Assembly (NCBI RefSeq): GCF_024752355.1
Contig: NZ_JANTHZ010000007.1
Coordinates: forward strand, 1-64,000
Source: Ancylobacter mangrovi
GTDB lineage: Bacteria > Pseudomonadota > Alphaproteobacteria > Rhizobiales > Xanthobacteraceae
Direction of reading: 5' to 3'
Length of the DNA stretch: 64,000 bases
Shown: positions 8,131 to 16,624 of the stretch, one piece after another
How the letters are laid out: each line of letters starts with the position of its first letter
How positions within the stretch are numbered: the first letter of the stretch is position 1
The notes under the pieces: generated by a model
The model's input: the letters and a program-made list of their open reading frames with translations, nothing else
What the model was told of the DNA's origin: nothing
Databases searched by the model: none
Made by a program: the position numbers and the translations under genes

Positions 8131-8904
8131 TCAGGCGAACGGCGCGAATACCTCTCCGATCTCGTCACGGATGACGAGGTCGGCGATGTCGTCGAGCTCG
8201 GTCGGTTCGCGGTTGATGATAACGAGTATCGCACCGTTGCGCTTGGCCTCCAACGGGAAACCCGCGGCGGGCCAGACCACCAGCGACGAGCCTATGGCGA
8301 GAAAGACGTCGCAGCCCTGCGTCAGCTCCCGCGCCCGCAGCATTGCCGGCGCCGGCATGGGCTGGCCGAAGGAGATGGTCGCCGACTTGATCGGGCCGGC
8401 GCACTCCTCGCAATCGGGCGCCGCCCCGCTCTCCGCCTCGAAGCGCATGCGCACCCATTCCAGCTCGTAGCGCCGCCCGCAATCGAGGCAGGTGGCGTAG
8501 GTCGTGTTGCCGTGAAGCTCGATCACATCTTCCGGAGGCGCGCCGGAGGCCTGGTGCAGCCCGTCGATGTTCTGCGTCACGATGCCAGCGAGGCGCCCCT
8601 CGGCGAGTAGCCGGGAGAGCGCGCGATGCCCGCGCCCCGGGCGGGCCTTGGCGAACGCCTCCTCCATGGCGAAGCGTCGCCGCCACGCCTCGTCGCGCAT
8701 GGCGCGGCTGGCGAGGAAGGCGTCGAAGTCGATCGGCCGGTTGCGCGTCCACAGCCCGCCCGGCGAGCGGAAATCGGGAATGCCGCATTCGGTGGAGATG
8801 CCGGCGCCGGTGAAGGCGACGCCGCGCCTCATGCCGGCCAGCAGCCGCGCCAGCGCCTCACCTTCAGGCTTGATGTCACCGACCGGCGTCATATGTTCGG
8901 CCAC
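8131..8904 (-). CDS. cobB: Sir2-family NAD-dependent protein deacylase
   Basis: About 257 aa. The NAD site is intact: [28 protein letters not shown] with the neighbouring catalytic His (ELHGNTTY), and the zinc ribbon CLDCGRR ... CEECAG. Sirtuins remove acetyl or other acyl groups from protein lysines using NAD+. The start is uncertain. GTG at 8904 is the longest, while ATG at 8892 is reasonable and changes only four residues. The gene is divergent from the glyoxalase gene, with 44 bases between. Confidence 0.9.
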   Translation of the reverse strand: MAEHMTPVGDIKPEGEALARLLAGMRRGVAFTGAGISTECGIPDFRSPGGLWTRNRPIDFDAFLASRAMRDEAWRRRFAMEEAFAKARPGRGHRALSRLLAEGRLAGIVTQNIDGLHQASGAPPEDVIELHGNTTYATCLDCGRRYELEWVRMRFEAESGAAPDCEECAGPIKSATISFGQPMPAPAMLRARELTQGCDVFLAIGSSLVVWPAAGFPLEAKRNGAILVIINREPTELDDIADLVIRDEIGEVFAPFA

Positions 8905-8948
8905 CCGTCCTGTCCGGCCGCCGGGCCGAAACCTTCCACGAGGTCAGC

Positions 8949-9371
8949 ATGAAATTTCTTCATACCATGGTACGCGTGAGCGACGTCGACGCCTCGCTCG
9001 ACTTCTACTGCAACAAGCTGGGGCTGGTGGAGGTCCGCCGCAAGGACGTTCCGCAGGGGCGCTACACGCTGATCTTCCTCGCCGCGCCGGGACAGGCGGG
9101 CGTCGCCGAGGTCGAGCTGACTCACAACTGGGACCCGGAGCCCTATGGCGAGGGCCGCAATTTCGGCCATCTCGCCTTCGAGGTCGACGACATCTACGCC
9201 GCCTGCAAGAAGCTGCAGGACGGGGGCGTGACCATCAACCGCCCGCCGCGCGACGGCTACATGGCCTTCGTGCGCTCGCCGGACAACGTCTCGATCGAGC
9301 TTCTCCAGAAGGGCAGCGCCCTGCCCCCGCAGGAACCCTGGGCGTCGATGCCGAACACCGGCAAGTGGTGA
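8949..9371 (+). CDS. gloA: Lactoylglutathione lyase (glyoxalase I)
   Basis: 140 aa, two VOC beta-alpha-beta-beta-beta units. The four metal ligands of the family are in place: His5 in [10 protein letters not shown], Glu in [10 protein letters not shown], His in [10 protein letters not shown] and Glu in SIELLQKG. It converts the methylglyoxal-glutathione hemithioacetal to S-lactoylglutathione in the cytoplasm. ATG at 8949 is preceded by GAGG. Monocistronic. Confidence 0.93.
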   Translation: MKFLHTMVRVSDVDASLDFYCNKLGLVEVRRKDVPQGRYTLIFLAAPGQAGVAEVELTHNWDPEPYGEGRNFGHLAFEVDDIYAACKKLQDGGVTINRPPRDGYMAFVRSPDNVSIELLQKGSALPPQEPWASMPNTGKW

Positions 9372-9562
9372 TCGCTTGGTGATCGCGCGCTGACCCCCGC
9401 CGCGGCGGGGTGAGGGTCGGCACCGGGCGAGCGCAGCCCTGCCGAAGCCATGCGATGACCGGCGGGTCGCCAAGGGCAAATCGGCTTGCGGCGGTGCCTG
9501 TGCATCGCTGCAGCGGGGCGCTTGTGCAAGCTGCCGCTCGCCCCTATAAGGGCCCCGCCTGC

Positions 9563-9637
9563 GCGCCCTTCGTCTATCGGTTAGGACGCCACCCTTTCAC
9601 GGTGGAGAGAGGGGTTCGACTCCCCTAGGGCGCGCCA
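9563..9637 (+). tRNA. tRNA-Glu (anticodon TTC)
   Basis: Acceptor GCGCCCT pairs with AGGGCGC. The anticodon arm is CCACC-CTTTCAC-GGTGG (TTC), the T-arm GGTTCGACTCC, and CCA is encoded at 9635-9637. No integrase or duplicated tRNA end is found downstream. Confidence 0.97.
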
Positions 9638-10234
9638 TCTGCCTATCCAAATTATCGACATCGACAAAAACACGGCCCATTCAATGGGTTGAGTCGGTTT
9701 CTTGCTACGTGAACGGCCATCGGACGGCTTTCATAACGTAGCTGACCCGTCCCGATTCAAGATGGCATTTCGGACCCCGGCTCACCGATGATCGAAGGGG
9801 CGGTGAGGCTCCCACCCGCCTGGCCCAACGACTTAGCAAACTCGTCAGCAGCAAGCGCAGCGCTTCAACCGACTCGCTCGAGCCGGGCATCGCTGAGGTC
9901 CTCGATACCGGCCAGGGAGATTCTGGACCATTTGTGCCTGTTGGCGCCAGTCAAGGTAGCAGAACCCGTCGCGCTTCCGCCCCGCTCGCACCCATCGAGC
10001 GAGGCGACCATAGCCTATGTACGCCAGACAAGGACCGGAACGCCCCCGAGAGCTTGCCGATGGTGGGGCCGACGGCCCGGAGCATCCCTCCCATGGGCGG
10101 GATCGGGTCGAAGCCAGACGATCGCCCGTCGCCTCAAGTATCGTGATTGCGGTTCGCGCTTTTCGGCCGGACTCACACCAGCCGCGCGCGTCGATGATCG
10201 GATGATCTCCGAGGGGGCCGCCCGCCGGCATCGC
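9638..10234. other. Intergenic stretch without a supported gene
   Basis: About 600 bases between tRNA-Glu and the first NrsF-like gene. Open frames exist on both strands, but none has a ribosome binding site, a recognisable motif or normal codon usage. It could be the eroded remains of a gene. I can support nothing specific. Confidence 0.5.
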
Positions 10235-10870
10235 TCACCAGCGCAGCAGCCGCTGGCCGAGGCCGTAACCGGCGGCGGCCATGACGGCGAACGCCATCGG
10301 ATACCAGAAGGCGACGAATAGCGGGCTGTCGTCGTCGCAATTGGCGGCATAGAAGGTCGCGGCGATCGCCGCCGCCGTGAGACCTGCCGCCGCGCCGGTA
10401 CGCCCCGGATGCGCCGGCGCTCCCCGGCGCAGCACCGCGAGCAGGCAGGCAAGCGGCCCGAGCGACAGCAGCGGAATGAGGGTGAGGCACAGCCGGCCGT
10501 TATGGCCGATCATCTGTCCGCGCCAGGCCGCGGGCGGCAGCAGCCACAATTCGCTGGCGACCGCGCCCAGCAGCAGCGCGGGCGAGGCAAAAACCACCCA
10601 GCGCCACAGGCCGATGTCGGTACCCGGGCGGGCGAGGCTCAGCAGGAGGCCGACGGCGCCGAGCGCCAGCGGCACGGTGATCACGAACTTGAACAGGAAC
10701 CGCCCGGTGCGCAGCGCCCTTTCGACGTCCGGCCGCACCCCGATCGCGGTGAAGAAGACCAGGCCGGCGATGGCGACGCCGGTCAGCGTGGCGGCGAGGA
10801 ACAGGGTGCGGAAGGCGAAGGCCGGCGCGGTGTCCTGCGCCAAGAGGTCGATGAACTCCTCGGTCTTCAC
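10235..10870 (-). CDS. nrsF: NrsF-like (DUF1109) membrane anti-sigma factor, copy 2
   Basis: 211 aa, GTG start at 10870 with GGAGG just upstream. A short soluble N-terminus (MKTEEFIDLLAQD) is followed by six hydrophobic helices, the architecture of NrsF, which in Caulobacter holds the ECF factor SigF at the inner membrane. It is a diverged paralogue of the next gene (10938-11573), sharing the first residues MKT and the FKFV..T..L..GAVGL core. The sigma factor is not adjacent but 5 kb away at 16031. A GTAACG-N16-CGTA element sits between the two copies, so this copy may be feedback-controlled separately. Confidence 0.85.
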   Translation of the reverse strand: MKTEEFIDLLAQDTAPAFAFRTLFLAATLTGVAIAGLVFFTAIGVRPDVERALRTGRFLFKFVITVPLALGAVGLLLSLARPGTDIGLWRWVVFASPALLLGAVASELWLLPPAAWRGQMIGHNGRLCLTLIPLLSLGPLACLLAVLRRGAPAHPGRTGAAAGLTAAAIAATFYAANCDDDSPLFVAFWYPMAFAVMAAAGYGLGQRLLRW

Positions 10871-10905
10871 GTCGGCCTCCGCAAGCGTATCCCTCTGCCA
10901 ATGGA

Positions 10906-10931
10906 TACGTGCGGGAACACCGCTCCGTTAC
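10906..10931 (-). promoter_or_regulatory. Sigma-F-type promoter (GTAACG-N16-CGTA) before nrsF copy 2
   Basis: Minus strand: GTAACG at 10931-10926, 16 bases, CGTATCC from 10909. It is inside the 67-base gap between the two NrsF-like genes, with -10 about 36 bases from the GTG. The spacing and elements match those at 15.9 and 17.4-17.5 kb. Confidence 0.65.
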
Positions 10932-10937
10932 AGGGTG

Positions 10938-11573
10938 CTACCAGGCCAGCAGTCGCCGGCCGCCGAGATAACCGGCCGCGGTCACGATGGCGATCGCCAC
11001 GCTGTACCAGACCGCCACGAAGAGCGGGCTGTCGTCCGGGCAGTGCGCCGCATAGAAGGTGGCGGCAATGCCCCCGGCCGCGAGGCCCGCGAGAGCCCCG
11101 GCGCGTCCGGCATGGGCGGGGGCGCCGCGCCGCAGCACCAGCAGGAAGCATGCGAGCGGCGCGACGGCGAGGAGCGGGATCACCCGGAGGCAGAAGGCGG
11201 AGTTGTGGCCTACCAGCCGCGTCATCCAGGCCTCGCGCGGCACCACCGCGAGCTCGGCCGCGACCCCGGCGAGCAGGAGCAGCGGAGCGGCCGCGAGAAG
11301 CCAGAGCCAGGGCCCCGTGCGCACGCCTGGCCGCGCCATGGCGAGGCTCAGGCCGACCGCGCCGGTCGCCAATGTCAGCGTGACCACGAACTTGAACGGG
11401 AAGCGCACCGTCTCCGCCGCATGCGCGAAGTCAGGCCGCGGCCCGATGGTCGCGAAGAACGCCACCGCGCAGGCGGCGACGGCCGCAAGAAGCGCAATGT
11501 CGAACAGCCGGCGGAACGGCCATTGCGGCGTGGCGTCCTCCGCCAGCAGCTCGATCAAGTCGTCGGTCTTCAC
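10938..11573 (-). CDS. nrsF: NrsF-like (DUF1109) membrane anti-sigma factor, copy 1
   Basis: 211 aa, GTG start at 11573 with GGGAG 9 bases before. The N-terminus MKTDDLIELLAEDATPQWPF is the soluble part expected to touch the sigma factor. Six transmembrane helices follow. Tandem duplication with copy 2 is evident from equal length and shared pattern. Role inferred from family: sequester an ECF sigma factor of the SigF class until a stress signal. Unlike the usual sigF-nrsF pair, the sigma gene is separated by a five-gene block. Confidence 0.85.
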   Translation of the reverse strand: MKTDDLIELLAEDATPQWPFRRLFDIALLAAVAACAVAFFATIGPRPDFAHAAETVRFPFKFVVTLTLATGAVGLSLAMARPGVRTGPWLWLLAAAPLLLLAGVAAELAVVPREAWMTRLVGHNSAFCLRVIPLLAVAPLACFLLVLRRGAPAHAGRAGALAGLAAGGIAATFYAAHCPDDSPLFVAVWYSVAIAIVTAAGYLGGRRLLAW

Positions 11574-11635
11574 AGTACAAGCTCCCGCCGGCAGGAACCG
11601 GCCCGTCTAGCGGACCGCCCCTTCCGACGTCTGAA

Positions 11636-11661
11636 TTCGTCTCCGTCCCGGCAGACATAAC
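11636..11661 (-). promoter_or_regulatory. Weak sigma-F-type promoter before nrsF copy 1
   Basis: Minus strand GTTATG (11661-11656), 16 bases, CGAATT (from 11639). Spacing and -10 fit the other sites, but the -35 matches only four of six bases. It would give a leader of about 60 bases to the GTG at 11573. Confidence 0.35.
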
Positions 11662-11681
11662 ATGGCTTTGCCACCGTCGCG

Positions 11682-12044
11682 CTAGCTGCGGGCCAGGACG
11701 AGCACGCCGGCGAGGATGATTCCGATGCCGGCCACGCGCGCCGGCGGCATCGGCTCGCCGAGCCACTGCCAACCCGCGAGCGCCACCAGCACGAAGCCGA
11801 GCGCGAGAAACGGGTAGGCGAAGGACACCTCCACCCGCCCGAGCACATAGAGCCACAGCAGCAGGCTCACGGCGTAGCAAGCCAGCCCGCCGAGCACCGA
11901 GGGCTGGAACGCCAGCGCCAGCAGCCCGGCGGGACCCGGCTCGGCGGCCGCCCCTGCCCGCGCCCCAAGCCGCAGAAGGATCTGGGCGAGCGCGTTGAGC
12001 GCCACGCTGGCGAGGATGAGGCCGACAAGGGCGAACCGGCTCAT
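11682..12044 (-). CDS. SMR/EamA-type four-helix membrane transporter, possible lipid-sugar flippase subunit
   Basis: 120 aa, four predicted transmembrane helices (SRFALVGLILASVALNALAQ at the start). PFLALGFVLVALAGWQWLGEPM resembles the ArnE/ArnF and EmrE families. The ATG overlaps the end of the epimerase gene by four bases, indicating translational coupling. Together with a GT2 transferase and an epimerase it suggests movement of an undecaprenyl-linked sugar across the inner membrane. This is inference from context, since SMR proteins also export cations. Confidence 0.7.
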   Translation of the reverse strand: MSRFALVGLILASVALNALAQILLRLGARAGAAAEPGPAGLLALAFQPSVLGGLACYAVSLLLWLYVLGRVEVSFAYPFLALGFVLVALAGWQWLGEPMPPARVAGIGIILAGVLVLARS

Positions 12045-13141
12045 GCCCCGCCCGTCATCGCCCGTTTCATCCCGGCACCGGCCGCCTGGGGTGCGGCGTC
12101 CGTCCGGGGATGAAGGCCGGCGAACTCGGCCATCCCCTTCTCGAAGCTGACGCGCGGATGCCAGCCGAGCTCGCGCCGAAGCCGCGAGGAATCGGCGGTG
12201 ATGTGGCGCACATCGCCGAGGCGGTACTGGCCCGTCACGACAGGCGCCGGACCGCCGAGCGCGCGGGACAGCGCGAGGGCCATCTCGCCCACCGTGCGCG
12301 GCGTGCCCGAGCCGACATTATAGGCGCCGACGCCCTCCCCATGCCGTTCACAAGCCAGCACGGTGGCGGCCGCGATATCGCCGACATGGATGAAGTCGCG
12401 CCGCTGATTGCCGTCCTCGAACACCTTCGGTGCTTCTCCGCGACGGAGCGCGGAGGTGAAGATCGAGGCGACGCCGGCATAGGGCGTGTCGCGCGGCATG
12501 CCGGGGCCATAGACGTTATGATAGCGCATCATCGCCACCGAGCCGCCGGTCGCGCGGGCCCAGTTGGCGGCGTAGAACTCCTGCGCGAGCTTGCTGGTGG
12601 CATAGGCGTTGCGCGGATCGGCCGGCGTGTCCTCGCCGACGAGCCCGCTGGCGAGCGGCCGGCCGCAATGAGGACAGGGCGGCTCGAAGTGTCCGGCCGC
12701 CAGATCCCGCGCGCGGCGCGGCGCCGGACGCACCGCCCCATGCTCCGGACAGGTGGCGAAACCCTCGCCATAGACCACCATCGAGCTCGCCAGCGTCAGG
12801 CGCGACACGCCCTCCTCCGCCATGCCCACCAGCAGCTCGGCGGTGCCGACATCGTTCGAGGAGGCATAGTCCGGCATGTCGGCGATATCGACCCCGAGCC
12901 CGACCTTGGCGGCGAGGTGAATCACCGCGTCGACCCCCTTCACCGCCCGCGCGACCAGCTCGCGATCGCGCACGTCGCCGATCAGCGCCTCGACGCCCCG
13001 CACCACCTGCCAGGGACTGCCGTCGCGATGGACGTCCGGCCGCAGCGAATCGAGCGCGCGCACCTCATGGCCGCGCGCAAGCAGCTCGGCGAGCACATGG
13101 GTGCCGATGAAACCGGCGGCGCCGGTGACGAGGATGTGCAT
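12041..13141 (-). CDS. NAD-dependent sugar epimerase/dehydratase with zinc-ribbon insert (dTDP-L-rhamnose 4-epimerase-like)
   Basis: 366 aa; start at 13141 with GGAGAGG upstream. The extended-SDR Rossmann motif GAAGFIG is at residues 8-14. The catalytic YxxxK appears as YATSKLAQEF, preceded by SSMVVYGEG. Between them is a Cys-rich insert (CPEHG ... CPHCGRPL), a small metal-binding ribbon found in a subgroup of NDP-sugar 4-epimerases. DFIHVGDIAAA and the rest of the C-terminus fit nucleotide-sugar binding. It likely makes a dTDP- or GDP-sugar for the adjoining GT2 enzyme. Middle gene of a minus-strand operon. Confidence 0.85.
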   Translation of the reverse strand: MHILVTGAAGFIGTHVLAELLARGHEVRALDSLRPDVHRDGSPWQVVRGVEALIGDVRDRELVARAVKGVDAVIHLAAKVGLGVDIADMPDYASSNDVGTAELLVGMAEEGVSRLTLASSMVVYGEGFATCPEHGAVRPAPRRARDLAAGHFEPPCPHCGRPLASGLVGEDTPADPRNAYATSKLAQEFYAANWARATGGSVAMMRYHNVYGPGMPRDTPYAGVASIFTSALRRGEAPKVFEDGNQRRDFIHVGDIAAATVLACERHGEGVGAYNVGSGTPRTVGEMALALSRALGGPAPVVTGQYRLGDVRHITADSSRLRRELGWHPRVSFEKGMAEFAGLHPRTDAAPQAAGAGMKRAMTGGA

Positions 13142-13152
13142 GCGCCTCTCCG

Positions 13153-13911
13153 CTAGCTGTTTCTCAAGGTCGACGCCGGGCCGGCGGGGGCCGCGCCGAA
13201 CGTGCGCTGGGAGCGGGCGAGGCGCAGAAAGGTCGAGGTGATCTTGAAGGCCGCGGCAAGGCCCGCCCTCAGATTGCCCGAGACCTTCGACACGCCGCCA
13301 CGCCGGCAGCGATGATCGACGGCAATCTCCCGGCACCGCAGGCCGGCGCCTGCCGCGCGCATCTGCATTTCGAGATTCCAGCCATAGGTGGTCTCGCTCA
13401 TGCCGAGCGCCGCGAGCCGCTCGCGCTGCATGGCCCGCAGCGGCGACATGTCGGTGAAGCGCACGCCATAGGCGAGGCGCAGCAGTACCCCGGCGATGCG
13501 TCCGGCGACGATCTGCTGGGGGGTCATCGAGCCCGGCTCACGCCGCCCGAGGATACGCGAACCCATGACGAAATCGGCCTCGCCCGCCGCGACCGGCGCC
13601 ACGATCGCCGGAATGAAGGCCGGCACGTCGCTGCCGTCGCCGTCGAGAAAGCAGACGATCCCGCAACCCGGCCCCACCCCCGCCAGCCCGGCGGCGCAGG
13701 CGCGCCCATAGCCCCGCTGCGGCTCGCTCACCACCCTCGCGCCGGCTTCGGCCGCCCGCTCCGCGGTCCGGTCGCGCGAGCCGTTGTCGACGACGATCAC
13801 CTCGCCGACGCCGACGGCGAGTACGTCCCGCACGACCGCGCCGATCGCCTCCTCCTCGTCGAGGCAGGGAATGATCACCGTCACCATGGACAGGTCCCGT
13901 GGGGCGCTCAT
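13153..13911 (-). CDS. GT2-family glycosyltransferase (DPM1/ArnC-like)
   Basis: 252 aa, soluble GT-A fold. VTVIIPCLDEEEAIGAVV opens the nucleotide domain. VDNGSRDRTAE and FLDGDGSD carry the metal- and donor-binding aspartates. GSRILGRREPGSMTPQQ is typical of polyprenyl-phosphate sugar transferases. Without a C-terminal membrane domain it would act at the membrane face with the flippase encoded downstream. It overlaps the upstream DUF2064 gene by four bases (ATG inside its stop). Confidence 0.85.
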   Translation of the reverse strand: MSAPRDLSMVTVIIPCLDEEEAIGAVVRDVLAVGVGEVIVVDNGSRDRTAERAAEAGARVVSEPQRGYGRACAAGLAGVGPGCGIVCFLDGDGSDVPAFIPAIVAPVAAGEADFVMGSRILGRREPGSMTPQQIVAGRIAGVLLRLAYGVRFTDMSPLRAMQRERLAALGMSETTYGWNLEMQMRAAGAGLRCREIAVDHRCRRGGVSKVSGNLRAGLAAAFKITSTFLRLARSQRTFGAAPAGPASTLRNS

Positions 13912-14627
13912 GCGGCCCTCCCGGTGCGGCGACGCGCCCGCACGAAAGCGCGGGTGCGCGGCGCCGGCGCGCCGGTCATGCCCGGCCGCCCGACCGCCGG
14001 CGGCACGCCGTCGATCTCCTGCTCGAGCCAGGCATAGGACAAAGCGTCATCGACATCGTACCAGCCGGGCAGTTCGACCACGGGCAGCCCGATCTCCCGC
14101 GCCCGCTCCAGCGTCAGGCGATAGACGTCGGCGGTGCTCCAGGGGATGTCGGCGAACAGATGCGCGTGCGGGCGCGTCAGGCCGATCAGCGTATAGCCGC
14201 CGTCGGCCGCCGGGCTCAGCACCACCCGGTCGCCCCCCTGCAGCGCCTCGACCGCCGCCCGCAGGATCGCCGCCGGCAAGGTGGGGCTGTCGGAATTGAT
14301 CAGCATGGCGCCGGCATGGCCGGCGTCCAGAAGATCCGAGATCCCCTTGTGCAGCCGGGCGCCGAGATCGCCCTCCCCCTGCAGCACCAGGCCGAAGCCG
14401 GGCGGCAGCAGCCGCCGCAGCGCCGGCTCGGTGCCGGCGGGGGTGTAGACGGCATAGCCCGCCGCGTCGGCGACCTCCGCCACCTCGGCGATGGTCGCGG
14501 TGAGGTCGGCGATGAAGCAGGCGGAGATCGCCGCGCACTCGTCCGGGTGCAGCGGCGGCGAGAGCCGGGTCTTCGACTTGCCCGGTGCGGGCGTCTTGCA
14601 GATGACCGCGACGGCGATCGTGCTCAT
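13908..14627 (-). CDS. TIGR04282/DUF2064 family nucleotidyl/glycosyltransferase-like protein
   Basis: 239 aa. VAVICKTPAPGKSKTRLSPP at the N-terminus and the acidic motif LINSDSPTLPAAIL mark the DUF2064 family, a GT-A-like fold sometimes annotated as arsenosugar-biosynthesis glycosyltransferase. VVLSPAADGGYTLIGL is also typical. The last 30 residues are basic and disordered. It is the second gene after the PLP enzyme and is coupled to GT2. No arsenic genes are nearby, so a role in a special glycolipid or sulfur sugar is possible but unproved. Confidence 0.8.
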   Translation of the reverse strand: MSTIAVAVICKTPAPGKSKTRLSPPLHPDECAAISACFIADLTATIAEVAEVADAAGYAVYTPAGTEPALRRLLPPGFGLVLQGEGDLGARLHKGISDLLDAGHAGAMLINSDSPTLPAAILRAAVEALQGGDRVVLSPAADGGYTLIGLTRPHAHLFADIPWSTADVYRLTLERAREIGLPVVELPGWYDVDDALSYAWLEQEIDGVPPAVGRPGMTGAPAPRTRAFVRARRRTGRAA

Positions 14628-14648
14628 GGGAAGATCCTCACTTCGTCG

Positions 14649-15800
14649 TCACGCCAGCAGATCGAGGGACTGGGCGAGGTCGCGGTAAAGGTCGCCTGGA
14701 TCCTCCAGCCCGACCGAGAGCCGCAGCAGATCTTCGGGACAGGACGAGCCTTCGCCCTCGATCGAGGCGCGATGTTCGACGAGGCTCTCGATGCCGCCGA
14801 ACGAGGTCGCGCGGCGCCAGAGCTGCACGCGGGCCGCAACCGCCACCGCCGCCGCGCCGCCGCCGCGCACCCGCACCGACAGCATTCCGCCGAAGCCGTC
14901 CGGCATCTGCCGCGCCGCCACCGCATGGTCGGGATGGGTGGGCAGCCCCGGATAGAGCACGCCAGCGATCACCGGGTGGCCGGCGAGGCGCTCCGCGATC
15001 AGCGCGGCGCTGCGGCTCTGCTCGCGCACCCTGAGGTCGAGGGTGCGCAGGCCGCGCATCAGGAGCCAGGCGTCGAAGGCGCCGGGAACGGCCCCGTTCT
15101 GGTCGCGCATCTCCTTGATGCGCAGCCAGAGGCCGGACGGGTCTGCGGTGGCGAGCGCTCCTGCGACCACGTCGGAATGGCCGTTCAGGTACTTGGTCGC
15201 GGAGTGCATCACGATGTCGGCGCCCAGATCGAGCGGCTTGGTCAGCACCGGCGTCGCGACCGTGGAATCGGCGCAGACCAGCGCACCGGCCCGGTGCGCG
15301 ATGTCGGATACGGCCATGATGTCGGTCAGCGTCCACAGCGGATTGCTCGGGGTTTCGATCCAGACGAGGCCGGTGCGTCCGGGCCGGATCGCCGCGCGTA
15401 TCGCGTCGAGCCGCGACATGTCGACGAAGCTGATCTCGTGAAAGACGCTGCCGAAGCGTTCGAGCCAGACCCTCAGGCCCCAGTACATCGCCTTCGGCGC
15501 GACGATATGGGTCGGGGGCAGCGCGGCGAATACGGCGGTCGCCGCTGCCATGCCGGAGCCGAACAGCAGCGCCTCCCGGGCGTGCTCCAGCTCGGCGAGC
15601 TGGCGTTCGGCCTGCTGCACCGAGGCATTGTCCTTGCGGCCATAGACGGGACCCGAGCTGTAGCCATTGTCGGCGTCGCGCGTGTAGGTCGCGCTCATGT
15701 CGATCACGGGCGTCAGCGCGGTCGGGGACGGCCGCCCGCCGCCGAGAGCCCGGGCGGCAATGGTACGCGGTGTGGGAAGGCTGGCGGGGCGGTCGTCCAT
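14649..15800 (-). CDS. Cys/Met metabolism PLP-dependent enzyme (trans-sulfuration family)
   Basis: 383 aa from the ATG at 15800. A start at 15869 is possible but would leave almost no leader behind the predicted promoter. YSSGPVYGRKDNASVQQAE carries the phosphate-binding Tyr-Arg motif. The PLP lysine is in HSATKYLNGHSDVVAG, and LVCADSTVATPVL holds the cofactor Asp. The family includes cystathionine gamma-synthase, cystathionine lyases and methionine gamma-lyase; sequence alone does not separate them. It heads the minus-strand operon that leads to the sugar genes and lies opposite the ECF sigma gene. Confidence 0.85.
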   Translation of the reverse strand: MDDRPASLPTPRTIAARALGGGRPSPTALTPVIDMSATYTRDADNGYSSGPVYGRKDNASVQQAERQLAELEHAREALLFGSGMAAATAVFAALPPTHIVAPKAMYWGLRVWLERFGSVFHEISFVDMSRLDAIRAAIRPGRTGLVWIETPSNPLWTLTDIMAVSDIAHRAGALVCADSTVATPVLTKPLDLGADIVMHSATKYLNGHSDVVAGALATADPSGLWLRIKEMRDQNGAVPGAFDAWLLMRGLRTLDLRVREQSRSAALIAERLAGHPVIAGVLYPGLPTHPDHAVAARQMPDGFGGMLSVRVRGGGAAAVAVAARVQLWRRATSFGGIESLVEHRASIEGEGSSCPEDLLRLSVGLEDPGDLYRDLAQSLDLLA

Positions 15801-15876
15801 GGAATCGCGATCAACCTGTGTCCGGGAACGGAGCGACCCATTCCCGGCAGGGCCCAGTGAACGTGTCATCGGCTTC

Positions 15877-15902
15877 TACGCGGCCGGAATGGACTTCGTT
15901 AC
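15877..15902 (-). promoter_or_regulatory. Sigma-F-type promoter (GTAACG-N16-CGTA) for the PLP/sugar operon
   Basis: Minus strand: GTAACG 15902-15897, 16 bases, CGTA 15880-15877. The transcript would start near 15870, giving about 70 bases of leader to the ATG at 15800. It sits in the divergent region shared with the ECF sigma gene. Confidence 0.6.
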
Positions 15903-16030
15903 AGCCCCGCCATGCCATCCGGTTATTTTTGCGTTCGCACGGCGGGAGGGCCCGCGCGGCAGCTCCCCAGCTTGGGGTTTTGGATCGCCAGATATAAAAT
16001 GGAGCCCAGGAGGCCCACTGGGGAACATGT

Positions 16031-16624
16031 GTGGAAGAGTCAGCTCGCGAGGAGGAATGGGCAGCGCTGATGCGGGCCGCTCTCGCCGGTGATGCAGGCA
16101 CCTACCGCCGCTTCCTCCAATCGATCACACCGTATCTGCGGCGCCTCGCCCAGCAGAGCTGCGCGCGGTTCGGCGCCTCGGCCAGCGACGCCGAGGACGC
16201 GGTGCAGGAAGCTCTGCTCGCGATCCACCTGAAGCGCGGCACCTGGGACCCTGCCCGGCCGATCACCCCGTGGCTGTCGGCGATCGTGCGCAACAAGCTG
16301 ATAGACATGCTCCGCCGGGCCGGCCAGCCGGCGGTGCCGATCGACAACCTCGTCGAGGTGCTCCCCGCCGGAGAAGCGGGCTCGGCGCCGGAAGCCGGCG
16401 ATATCGAGCGGCTGATTGGCAAGCTGAAGGACCAGCAGCGGAGCGTGGTGCGGATGGTCTCGCTCGAGGGCTGCTCCGCCCGCGAGGCCGCCACCCGTCT
16501 CGGCATGAGCGAAACGGGGGTGCGGGTTGCCCTGCACCGGGCGCTGAAGTCGCTCGCGAGCCTCTACGAGGCGGGCGCCGGGCGAGCCATGGCGAACCGG
16601 GCGCGCGACCCGGGCGGCGGCTGA
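16031..16624 (+). CDS. sigF: ECF sigma factor, SigF class
   Basis: 197 aa, GTG start at 16031 with GGGGAA upstream. Region 2 is at about 40-100 (DAEDAVQEALLAIHLKRGTWD, then PITPWLSAIVRNKLIDMLRR). Region 4 is at about 125-180 (LEGCSAREAATRLGMSETGVRVALHRALK), with a short acidic linker. The RKxTWD and PWLxAIxRxKLID signature is that of ECF factors controlled by NrsF/DUF1109 membrane proteins. Two such genes are present 5 kb away. Four intergenic GTAACG-N16-CGTA/CGAA elements nearby are probably its targets. Confidence 0.88.
   Translation: MEESAREEEWAALMRAALAGDAGTYRRFLQSITPYLRRLAQQSCARFGASASDAEDAVQEALLAIHLKRGTWDPARPITPWLSAIVRNKLIDMLRRAGQPAVPIDNLVEVLPAGEAGSAPEAGDIERLIGKLKDQQRSVVRMVSLEGCSAREAATRLGMSETGVRVALHRALKSLASLYEAGAGRAMANRARDPGGG

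Noticed and set aside
4373-9637. Integrative element using one of the three tRNA genes
   Set aside because: No integrase, direct repeat of a tRNA end, or atypical gene block was found beside any of them.
9845-10231. Transposase or zinc-ribbon remnant in 9638-10234
   Set aside because: Scattered Cys and Asp residues give weak resemblance only, with no alignable motif or inverted repeats.
13899-15860. A 653-aa plus-strand frame
   Set aside because: It is antisense to three well-supported genes and has His/Arg/Gln-rich shadow composition typical of high-GC antisense frames.
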